Shown one piece after another: positions 1 to 5,841 of a stretch of 7,714 nucleotides of DNA (positions are counted from its first letter, which is position 1; each line of letters starts with the position of its first letter). The translations under genes were made by a program, and so were the position numbers. The notes under the pieces are model-generated. The model was not told where the DNA came from. It saw only the letters and a program-made list of their open reading frames with translations, and searched no databases. The stretch comes from SSC3 sp035477015 (GTDB lineage Bacteria; Actinomycetota; Actinomycetes; Propionibacteriales; Nocardioidaceae). The stretch covers positions 1 to 7,714 of the forward strand of contig DATILB010000453.1 in NCBI GenBank assembly GCA_035477015.1. The letters are read 5' to 3'.

Positions 1-1
1 C

Positions 2-175
2 CGGGTCAAGACCCACGGCAAAGGGTGGCGACATATCCGGGTCGGACCCCGCAGCTACCTGTGGCGCACCCCGACCGGCTACTGGTACCGCGTCGACCCC
101 GACGGCACCCACGCACTGGGCAAGAACATCTCAGTGATGGAAGAGAAGCTCTTGGACCTCGTCCGCGCTGCCTGA
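2..175 (+). CDS. HNH endonuclease signature / DUF222 (13E12-type) protein, C-terminal fragment
   Basis: Only the last 57 codons are in the window; the start and the DUF222 and HNH core lie to the left. The visible tail begins RVKTHGKGW, continues with a stretch like YLWRTPTGYWYRVDPDGTH, and ends in TGA. This aromatic/basic pattern, in which a displayed trait is followed by 'W-R-[ST]-P-x-G-x-x-Y-x-V-D-x-x-G-T-H', is the usual C-terminal end of the 13E12-type HNH proteins. These are present in many copies in Nocardioides, mycobacteria and relatives. Family members carry a His/Asn-type nuclease motif and are thought to act on DNA, but most have no tested function. The gene is codirectional with the sigma factor operon but separated by 161 bases and a hairpin, so it is probably a separate unit. 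The family call rests on the tail alone and is a recognition, not a search. Confidence 0.72.
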   Translation, partial: RVKTHGKGWRHIRVGPRSYLWRTPTGYWYRVDPDGTHALGKNISVMEEKLLDLVRAA

Positions 176-189
176 GGATGCGCGTCCCT

Positions 190-206
190 GCGCCGCGTGG
201 CGGCGC
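190..206 (+). terminator. GC-rich hairpin after the HNH gene, possible terminator
   Basis: A perfect 7-base inverted repeat, GCGCCGC then GTG loop then GCGGCGC, begins 14 bases after the HNH stop codon. It can be extended by one G-T and one C-G pair (188-208). No T-tract follows, so it is not a classic intrinsic terminator. U-less hairpins of this kind are common downstream of genes in high-GC actinobacteria, and termination here is inferred from position. Confidence 0.4.
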
Positions 207-265
207 GGAACCGCACCATGATGCCGATGTGGTCCGAATCCATCCGCTATTCGTGGGCAGTCCGA

Positions 266-294
266 TGAACCGGACGGACCCCTGAGGTGTCGTA
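266..294 (+). promoter_or_regulatory. Candidate ECF sigma factor promoter (autoregulation) of the sigma operon
   Basis: TGAACC (266-271) is followed after 17 bases by GTCGTA (289-294). ECF sigma factors typically recognise an AAC-containing -35 box and a GTC/CGT-type -10 box at about 16-17 bases, and many activate their own operon. Transcription would begin near 300-304, leaving a leader of roughly 30-35 bases before the ATG at 337. No close match to the housekeeping TTGACA/TATAAT pair is evident nearby. A second, poorer candidate is GGAACC at 207-212, but it overlaps the hairpin. The sequence match is seen directly; function and autoregulation are inferred. Confidence 0.45.
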
Positions 295-336
295 TGGGTG
301 GATCATCAACAAGGCGACGCGTAAAGGTGTTGGGCG

Positions 337-831
337 ATGACAGGCGAGGACCACGTGCGGGAGGTGTACGACGCGTCGTACCGACGCCTGGTCGTCCAGC
401 TCTTCGCTCTGACCGGTGACCTCGCTGATGCCGAGGATGCCGTACAGGAAGCGTTTGTCACGGCGCTGGGCAAGGGCCGCGCGTTCGCCAACCTGGACAA
501 CCCGGAGGCCTGGTTGCGCACGGTGGCCCTCAATCACGTGCGCAACCGGTGGCGTCACACGGAGGTGGCCCGCAGACTTCGAACGAAGGTGCCCGGCTCC
601 TCCCCTGAGGGCGAGGTCGGCCCCGAGCACGTCGCCCTCGTCGAGGCGCTGGCGAAACTCGAACCGCCGCACCGCACCGCCGTGGTGCTCCACTACCTCG
701 CCGACCGCTCGATCGCCGAGATCTCCAGCGATCTCGGCGTCCCCGAAGGAACGGTCAAGACGCGTCTGGCGCGCAGTCGGGAACTGCTCGCGCCGCTGCT
801 GTCCGAACGAGAGGAGGCTGACCATGTCTGA
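337..831 (+). CDS. ECF (extracytoplasmic function) RNA polymerase sigma factor
   Basis: This 164-residue protein has the normal size for a two-domain ECF sigma-70 factor, which directs RNA polymerase to a specific promoter set in response to envelope or environmental cues. Region 2 covers about residues 11-73: the helix around DAEDAVQEAF (31-40) matches the core-binding segment, and PEAWLRTVALNHVRNRWR (56-73) matches the -10 recognition helix. A variable linker (74-104) leads to region 4 (105-155), with the helix-turn-helix at about 126-148, including IAEISSDLGVPEGTVKTRL. There is no SnoaL-like or other C-terminal extension. The ATG is preceded by AAAGGTG at 323-329 with a 7-base spacer. The 3' end overlaps the next gene by 8 bases, implying coupled translation with its likely regulator. 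The exact ECF subgroup cannot be assigned by eye; the general class is secure. Confidence 0.93.
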   Translation: MTGEDHVREVYDASYRRLVVQLFALTGDLADAEDAVQEAFVTALGKGRAFANLDNPEAWLRTVALNHVRNRWRHTEVARRLRTKVPGSSPEGEVGPEHVALVEALAKLEPPHRTAVVLHYLADRSIAEISSDLGVPEGTVKTRLARSRELLAPLLSEREEADHV

Positions 832-2044
832 CCTTGATCGACTGCACGAGATCGCCGACGTCGTGCGGCCCCCTGCGTTCGAGGAGCTCCTCGAGACCCG
901 ACGCCGTCGCAACCGACACACGCGTCTTGCGACCGCCTCCACCCTGGCCGTTGCCGCCATCGCGGCCGTAGGTGTCCTGGCCGTCACCGGCGCCAACGTA
1001 CGCACCGGCCAGCCACCGGTCGTCCCGCCCCCGTCGCCGACACCGACTGAGGGCATCGAGATCCCCGCCGGGCAGCAGACGATCATGCCCGACATCGGCC
1101 CCGGTGACATTCATGGGTTCGACGTGCTAGCAACGGTGACCAACTCCCAGCCAGAGCACCAGGGCGACTCCGAGCTCTCGGCCACGGTGACAGCCCATGT
1201 CGATGCGAGCTACGTCGTGTACTACTGCCGATCCCACGACGTACCGACCTGGATCGCCTACGCCGACGGCGACCTGGTCTCAGACAGCCCGGGCGCGGCT
1301 CACGACTGGTGGACCTTCCGCGCGTGCCGTCCGGACGACTCGACGTCACTGGCGAGCCATGCCGAGCTGGGCTATGGGGGCGGCATGCCCCAACTCGAGC
1401 AGAAGACCGCGCAGATGGTTGCCATCGCTCCGCCATCCCAAGAGTTGCGGGACTGCCTGGCCGGCAACGGTTCGGGCGACTACTGCCCACTTCCCGAACC
1501 GATCGCCGCGACCGACGCGGAGTTCGGTTTCCGGATCTACGAGTACACAGAGCGGCCGGTGCTTCAGCTCTTCGAGGATGCGGAGACGGCTGAGTTCTAC
1601 CGGTTCGAGGCGGTCAGCAGCATCAAGGGAGCCGCCTGGCTCGTCGACCGAGCGGTCGTCGCCGCCCCCGACACGGACCGGCTGGCCTTCGAGCTGCCGG
1701 CATCGAACGCCGAGTACCTCGTTGATGTCTACGAGGTGTCCAGCCCACACTTCGACCGCTGCGTCGACCAGCACCAGGACGAGCTGCCGGACTACGCAAC
1801 GACCGACAGCCACGTCTACGGGGATGCGGTCGACAAGGCCTGCGGCGTCGACCTCCGGCTCATGATCGACGGCAACACCATCGCCCCCGGCGAGGTGTAC
1901 CCCGAGAAGACCGGCCACTTCAGTGATCTCGGTGCACGCCTGTCACCCGGCACCCCACACCGAGTCGAGGTCACGGTCGTCCGTGGTGACCCACGCAACA
2001 TCCGGTACGCCGTCATCGTGCGGACCCGGACCCAGATGCCCTGA
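824..2044 (+). CDS. Single-pass membrane protein, probable sigma-factor regulator (anti-sigma-like) with large outer domain
   Basis: The start chosen is the ATG at 824, 406 residues, because a strong GAGGAGG (811-817) sits 6 bases upstream and the frame overlaps the sigma gene by 8 bases. The same frame stays open far into the sigma gene, but that extension is not protein-like. Residues 1-34 are a short cytoplasmic tail with RPPAFEELL (15-23) and a basic run RRRRNRHTR (26-34). One hydrophobic helix follows (about 35-57), then a Pro-rich linker (64-75) and an outer domain of about 330 residues with six cysteines (135, 168, 211, 221, 313, 340), possibly disulfide-bonded. The order sigma factor then membrane protein is typical of anti-sigma pairs. 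However, the HxxxCxxC zinc anti-sigma motif is absent, so the tail would have to act differently. I do not recognise the outer domain. The anti-sigma role is inferred from context. Confidence 0.85.
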   Translation: MSDLDRLHEIADVVRPPAFEELLETRRRRNRHTRLATASTLAVAAIAAVGVLAVTGANVRTGQPPVVPPPSPTPTEGIEIPAGQQTIMPDIGPGDIHGFDVLATVTNSQPEHQGDSELSATVTAHVDASYVVYYCRSHDVPTWIAYADGDLVSDSPGAAHDWWTFRACRPDDSTSLASHAELGYGGGMPQLEQKTAQMVAIAPPSQELRDCLAGNGSGDYCPLPEPIAATDAEFGFRIYEYTERPVLQLFEDAETAEFYRFEAVSSIKGAAWLVDRAVVAAPDTDRLAFELPASNAEYLVDVYEVSSPHFDRCVDQHQDELPDYATTDSHVYGDAVDKACGVDLRLMIDGNTIAPGEVYPEKTGHFSDLGARLSPGTPHRVEVTVVRGDPRNIRYAVIVRTRTQMP

Positions 2045-2080
2045 GACCCAGCGGCAGCCCGTCCGTACTCACCTCAACAA

Positions 2081-2089
2081 CCGAAGGAA
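2081..2089 (+). promoter_or_regulatory. Ribosome binding site of the lipoprotein gene
   Basis: GAAGGA at 2083-2088 lies 6 bases before the ATG at 2095 and supports that start. The 50-base gap after the membrane-protein gene shows no obvious promoter or terminator, so cotranscription is likely. Confidence 0.6.
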
Positions 2090-2094
2090 CCGTC

Positions 2095-2823
2095 ATGCCC
2101 ACTTCACACCCGGCAGCCGCCGCCATCCTGATAATCGGTGCCCTCGGAGCCCTGGCCGGCTGCAACGACGACAGTCCCGACGCAAGCGCGAACTCCACCT
2201 CGCCTACCGCTTCGACCAGCCCGACCGAGTCGCCCGCAAGCGAAACGCCCACTGGTCCGCAGCACATCTCCGAGGACCTGCCCGGCGTACTCACCCCTGG
2301 GCCCTATCTGTTCTCGTTCCTCACCGAACCCGGGGTGACCGCTCCCGAGGCTCTCGTCACGGTTGCGGATGGCTTCACCGCCGGGGCCACCTGGTACATC
2401 GTCCCGCCCGATGGGAATCAGTTCCTGGGCACGTACGTCGTTGCGCGAGTGGAGCGTGACGCCTGCGGCAAGCGGAGTGGCTTCTTCGATCCCGGCCCCT
2501 CCGTCAAGGATCTGGCCGACGCTCTTGTCGCGCAGAAGTCGACGCGATCCTCGGTTCCCAAGCCAGTGACTCTCGACGGGCACAAGGGTCTCTACGTCGA
2601 GATGGCCAGCCCCAGCGATCTCGGTACCTGCACCCACAACCGTGGGTTGTGGGACGGACGCGGTATCTACACCGATGGCCAGGTCGACAAGGTGTGGATC
2701 CTTCACGTCGACGGGCAGCGTCTCGTGGTCGACGCGTCGTACGCGCCGTCGGAAACCACGCGCGCGCAGATCAACACGCTGACCTCGATGGCCAAGTCAC
2801 TGGAGTTCGTGCCGGCGGAGTAG
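2095..2823 (+). CDS. Secreted lipoprotein of the sigma factor operon, function unknown
   Basis: The 242-residue product begins with a hydrophobic signal peptide ending in the lipobox Leu20-Ala21-Gly22-Cys23. It should be cleaved before Cys23, lipidated there and held on the outer face of the membrane. The n-region has no Lys or Arg, only His5, which is unusual; no alternative upstream start supplies one. A Ser/Thr/Pro-rich flexible linker (about 28-56) leads to a globular domain (about 60-240) with two cysteines (124 and 179) that could pair. It contains WYIVPPDGNQF (100-110) and, near the end, VWILHVDGQRLVVDASY (200-216). This last pattern resembles C-terminal domains I associate with small actinobacterial surface proteins encoded beside ECF sigma factors. 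No enzymatic motif is visible. It follows the membrane protein by 50 bases and may act with it in sensing or be the output of the sigma factor. Confidence 0.85.
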   Translation: MPTSHPAAAAILIIGALGALAGCNDDSPDASANSTSPTASTSPTESPASETPTGPQHISEDLPGVLTPGPYLFSFLTEPGVTAPEALVTVADGFTAGATWYIVPPDGNQFLGTYVVARVERDACGKRSGFFDPGPSVKDLADALVAQKSTRSSVPKPVTLDGHKGLYVEMASPSDLGTCTHNRGLWDGRGIYTDGQVDKVWILHVDGQRLVVDASYAPSETTRAQINTLTSMAKSLEFVPAE

Positions 2824-2835
2824 CCACGACCCAGA

Positions 2836-3861
2836 TCAAACAACCACGACGTCCAGCGTCCCCAGCTCCCGGATCGCGGCGCAGCCCCGCGACACCATCG
2901 CCGCGAACATCTGGTCGCCCCGCTCGGTGCGAGTCCCATAGACGAGGGCGAAGACGCAGACCAGCGGCACCTGGACCATGCCGAAGACGTAGTCGTCCCA
3001 GCACTGCTCCAGCGAGTAGCCCTCTACCCCCAGCGCCGAGTGGTACGCCGCGACGAGGTCCCGCTCGTGCTCACGGCGTACGTCGGGCTCGAGGCTGGTC
3101 GCGACGAAGTAGGCGACGTCCCGCGCCGGCAGCGCGAGGCTGAGGGTCTGCCAGTCGACTGCGACCGCTCCGGGTGCGTCGTCGGGCGGGAACATCAGGT
3201 TGTCGACGCGGTAGTCGCCGTGCACGAGCCCGAAGCGCTCGGCCCTGGCGAGCGCCCACGACTCGAGGAGAGGCGGGATCGCCCGCAGCGTCTCGTGGTC
3301 CTCCGGCTTCAGCAGCGGACCGATCTGCTCGAGGAAGGTCTCGTTGGTCGGGGCGTAGAGCTCCGCCATCAGCGCAGCATCCTCGGGGCCGTTGAGGGAG
3401 AGCCCCTCGATCTCAAGCAGGGTCGGGTCGCACCAGCGCGGTCCGTGCAGGCCGGCCAGGTTGACCACCGCGTCGTACGCCTGCGGGACCGAACAGCCGA
3501 CCAGCTGGTCACCCTGCCGTGAAGGCGCGAGGTCCTCGAGCAGCAGCACGAAGGCGCCCTTCTCGCCGCTGTCCACGTGGTAGCACTTCGGCACTCGCAC
3601 GGTGACCGTCGAGGCCAGGTCGCGGTAGAAGCGCACCTCACCGAGGTACGCATTGGCCAGCAGCTCCCGGGCAGCCGCGTCGATCGCGGGGAGCTTCGCG
3701 ATGACCCGCGAAGGAACGCCCGCACCCTCGATCGTGAGGCGGTAGCAGGTGCCGATCTGCCCGGTGCCGACCGGATCGGCGGTGAACGACGTGACGGTGC
3801 CGCCCAGCACGGTAGCCAGCCATTCCGGGGTCAGCTCCTCGATGACGACGGGGATGCTCAT
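2836..3861 (-). CDS. APH-like small-molecule phosphotransferase (kinase-fold)
   Basis: This 341-residue protein is of the usual length for the aminoglycoside phosphotransferase/ecdysteroid-kinase-like fold. The N-lobe has a glycine-rich GTGQIGTCYRL (32-42), a likely ATP-binding lysine in VIAKLP (Lys56), and the E of GEVRFYR (Glu75) as its partner. The hinge region carries LLLEDLAP (106-113). The catalytic loop is VHGDYRVDNLMF (213-224), with Asp216 as base and Asn221, and the metal-binding motif is VDWQ (235-238). All key residues are present, so it should be active, transferring phosphate from ATP to a hydroxyl of a small molecule. The lipid/CoA gene neighbours make antibiotic resistance an unlikely role. 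It is last in the minus-strand operon, starting in an ATGA overlap with the oxidoreductase and preceded by GGAAAGG (3869-3875). The substrate is unknown. Confidence 0.88.
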   Translation of the reverse strand: MSIPVVIEELTPEWLATVLGGTVTSFTADPVGTGQIGTCYRLTIEGAGVPSRVIAKLPAIDAAARELLANAYLGEVRFYRDLASTVTVRVPKCYHVDSGEKGAFVLLLEDLAPSRQGDQLVGCSVPQAYDAVVNLAGLHGPRWCDPTLLEIEGLSLNGPEDAALMAELYAPTNETFLEQIGPLLKPEDHETLRAIPPLLESWALARAERFGLVHGDYRVDNLMFPPDDAPGAVAVDWQTLSLALPARDVAYFVATSLEPDVRREHERDLVAAYHSALGVEGYSLEQCWDDYVFGMVQVPLVCVFALVYGTRTERGDQMFAAMVSRGCAAIRELGTLDVVVV

Positions 3862-4943
3862 CGGGTGGCCTTTCCAGGGTTGGCCGGCAGGTGGTCGAAG
3901 ACGCCCTCAGGGCGTACGGCGCGCCAGGCGTCCAGCACGGGGGCGAGCTCGTTCGGGGTCGCGCCATGCAGGATCACGCTGTCCGCACCGCCGTCGAACT
4001 GGTCCTGGATCCGTGTCGCGCAGTACGCAGCATCGCCGCTCGCCGACGCCGCCAGCCACTCGGCCGGGATCACCTCGTCGCGCAGTCGCGACAGCTCCTC
4101 GACCGTGCCGATCGCGTCGAACGCACCCGGGTAGCCCTGCACCAGCGGATGGGTGCGGAAGGCCTCCAGCACGGACAGGTCCCAGCCGTTGGCGCGGACC
4201 AGCACCTCGCCGTACCCCTGCAGGTAGGTCGCGAGCCGACCGACCAGCTTTCGCAGCCTTGCCTCTTGCGACAACGAGTCCGGCACCGTCGCGAGGACTG
4301 ACCAGATCCGCACTGACGCCGGATCACGGCCCGCCTCCTCCGCAGCGCGACGAATCGTCGCGACGGACCTGGCGAGAGTCTCGTCGGTGAAGAAGGTGTG
4401 GAGTACGACGGCGTCGGCCACTCGCCCGGCGAGCTCGAGCGTCCTGCCGCCGATCGCCATCATCAGGATCGGGATGTCCTCGTCGAAGGAGCTGTCCTGC
4501 GAGAGGTACGGGAACTTCCCGGCCGGCCCGTCGTGCCCCACGACCGCCTGCCCGTGCCACAGGCTCCGGTAGATGCCGATCGCGTCGGTGAGCTGCGCGT
4601 TGGTGATGCGCGGCAGGCCCATCACGTCGAAGAGAGCATCGAAGCCGCGGCCGAGTCCGAGCGCGTAGCGGCCACCGGACATCCGGTGCAGCGTCGTCGC
4701 CATCGTGGCCGTGACGAGCGGGTGCCGCGTGTTGTGGTTGGTCGCGGCGGTGCCGATGCCGAGGCGCTCGGTGACGGCAGCGACAGCACCGGCCATCACG
4801 CCAGCGTCCTTCACGTTGAACCGCTCGGACAGGAAGATCGCGCCGATGCCGAGCTCCTCGGCGCGACGTGCCTCGGCGATCACGTCGGCGGGGTTGTTGG
4901 TGTGCCCGGCCAAGCCGTAGCAGCCGATCTCGGTCATGGTCAT
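3858..4943 (-). CDS. LLM-class F420-dependent oxidoreductase (MSMEG_2249/TIGR03857-like)
   Basis: The product is 361 residues from the ATG at 4943, chosen because GAGGAGG (4949-4955) is 5 bases upstream; a second ATG at 4937 is less well spaced. The open frame runs a further 119 codons upstream, but that part is antisense-style sequence overlapping the membrane protein gene. Luciferase-like TIM-barrel features are clear: an N-terminal strand with GCYGLAGHTNNPADV (7-21), LGIGAIFLSERF (31-42), TRHPLVTATMATTLHRMSGG (72-91), then RYALGLGRG (92-100) and AIGGRTLELAGRVADAVVLH (163-182). These are the flavin/F420 cofactor-fold signatures of the family. I recall this pattern, including the SERF and RHP segments, as that of a mycobacterial-type subgroup. 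The reaction is a hydride transfer with F420 (F420H2 reductant or F420 oxidant); the substrate is unknown. The 10-base gap to the gene upstream and the ATGA overlap downstream place it mid-operon. Confidence 0.88.
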   Translation of the reverse strand: MTMTEIGCYGLAGHTNNPADVIAEARRAEELGIGAIFLSERFNVKDAGVMAGAVAAVTERLGIGTAATNHNTRHPLVTATMATTLHRMSGGRYALGLGRGFDALFDVMGLPRITNAQLTDAIGIYRSLWHGQAVVGHDGPAGKFPYLSQDSSFDEDIPILMMAIGGRTLELAGRVADAVVLHTFFTDETLARSVATIRRAAEEAGRDPASVRIWSVLATVPDSLSQEARLRKLVGRLATYLQGYGEVLVRANGWDLSVLEAFRTHPLVQGYPGAFDAIGTVEELSRLRDEVIPAEWLAASASGDAAYCATRIQDQFDGGADSVILHGATPNELAPVLDAWRAVRPEGVFDHLPANPGKATR

Positions 4944-4953
4944 GCTGGCCTCC

Positions 4954-5841
4954 TCAGCCGAACCAGGGGTCGAGGGGTGCGGCGACGGAGGACGCCAGCC
5001 AGATGAGTACGACGTTGTACGCGAGGAACGCAGCATTGAGCGCGCCGCTTGCGGCGAGCAGTCCCACGACCGGCCGGACCTTGGGGAGCCGGTCGCGGAA
5101 GAAGAGCACGATGCCGGGCAGCGCCCAGACCAGACCGAGCAGCACGCCTTCGTAGACCGGCCACTGGTTCGCCTCGCCGGCCGAGAGCGACAGCCCCGGC
5201 GTGACGTGTCGCCACGCGAGCAGGCCCTGGTCGACGCCTTGCAGCTCGAAGACCGACTCGAAGAGCGCGACTGCAGCCCAGGCGATGAGGACGAGCACAA
5301 CCGGCTGCCGCACCCAACGCGAGAGAAGGCGAAGCAGTCCGTACGTCGCCGCGCCCACGGCTGGGATCAACCAGGCGAAGGCCAGCGGCTGCATGAGGAG
5401 TGGCTGGTCCAGGCCCGGCGCCGAGTCGGGGACGAACGGCAGGTAGCGGGTCCAGTCACCACGGTCGACGAACTCCGCGTTGTACGCGAACACCGGGTCC
5501 ACCAGGTTCACCAAAGGGTCCTGCCAGTACACCGTGACCCAGACCAGGGTGAGGGCCAGTGGCCAGGTCAGCTGCTTGCGGCGGACCGTCGTCACGACCA
5601 GGAAGGCGAGCCAGAGCACGGCGCCGACGACCTGTACCAGCTCGGCCCGCTGGACGCTGTCCGCGATGTCAGGAGGCAGCGGTGCGACTGTGTCGTGGGC
5701 GACGAACTCGTCGGAGAGGAGCCAGCCGACATAGCCCCAGAGCTGGATGGCGATGAAGGCTGCGCCGACTGCCGCAAAGATCCTCGCCAGGTTTGGTTTC
5801 GACACGCTTGCTCGCCAGGGCTCGCGACGCGGCTCAACCAT
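4954..5841 (-). CDS. Seven-helix membrane protein, AveC spirocyclase-family-like
   Basis: From the ATG at 5841 the product is 295 residues. That start gives an 8-base overlap with the ligase gene; an upstream ATG at 5907 would overlap the ligase by 74 bases, and neither has a strong ribosome site (weak GCGAAG before 5841). About seven hydrophobic helices lie near residues 21-43, 68-86, 93-112, 150-175, 183-205, 228-250 and 256-282. The most telling segment is VYWQDPLVNLVDPVFAYNAE (104-123), followed by GDW (128-130). A WQDP...N...P...YN...G.W pattern is one I associate with AveC-type proteins. AveC of Streptomyces avermitilis acts in avermectin spiroketal formation and C22-C23 dehydration, and many homologs of unknown function occur in mycobacteria and relatives. 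The AveC assignment is from pattern memory. The seven-helix topology and operon membership are directly supported. Confidence 0.68.
   Translation of the reverse strand: MVEPRREPWRASVSKPNLARIFAAVGAAFIAIQLWGYVGWLLSDEFVAHDTVAPLPPDIADSVQRAELVQVVGAVLWLAFLVVTTVRRKQLTWPLALTLVWVTVYWQDPLVNLVDPVFAYNAEFVDRGDWTRYLPFVPDSAPGLDQPLLMQPLAFAWLIPAVGAATYGLLRLLSRWVRQPVVLVLIAWAAVALFESVFELQGVDQGLLAWRHVTPGLSLSAGEANQWPVYEGVLLGLVWALPGIVLFFRDRLPKVRPVVGLLAASGALNAAFLAYNVVLIWLASSVAAPLDPWFG

Noticed and set aside
25..285. Small plus-strand open frame across the HNH gene end and the sigma leader
   Set aside because: Out of frame with the recognisable HNH tail, and it crosses the hairpin and candidate promoter; Arg/Pro-rich shadow.
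416..823. In-frame extension of the membrane protein to an ATG at 416 (542 residues)
   Set aside because: It lies wholly inside the sigma gene in another frame, is Arg/Pro/Ser-rich in the way of a shadow frame, and the ATG at 824 has a strong ribosome binding site.
247..1110. Long minus-strand open frame opposite the sigma and membrane protein genes
   Set aside because: Low-complexity Arg/Gly/Val sequence with no family motif; a typical high-GC antisense shadow of two well-supported genes.
2824..2850. Direct repeat CCACGAC at 2824-2830 and 2844-2850
   Set aside because: Seven-base repeat with only two copies, one inside the kinase gene; too weak to call an operator or attachment site.
2875..2891. 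CGCGG/CCGCG inverted repeat as a terminator of the plus-strand operon
   Set aside because: Only 5 bases with a 7-base loop, inside the kinase coding sequence, and no T-tract; expected by chance at this GC content.
4944..5300. 119-codon upstream extension of the F420 oxidoreductase frame
   Set aside because: It overlaps the AveC-like gene on the same strand and is Ser/Arg-rich shadow sequence; the ATG at 4943 has GAGGAGG at the right distance.
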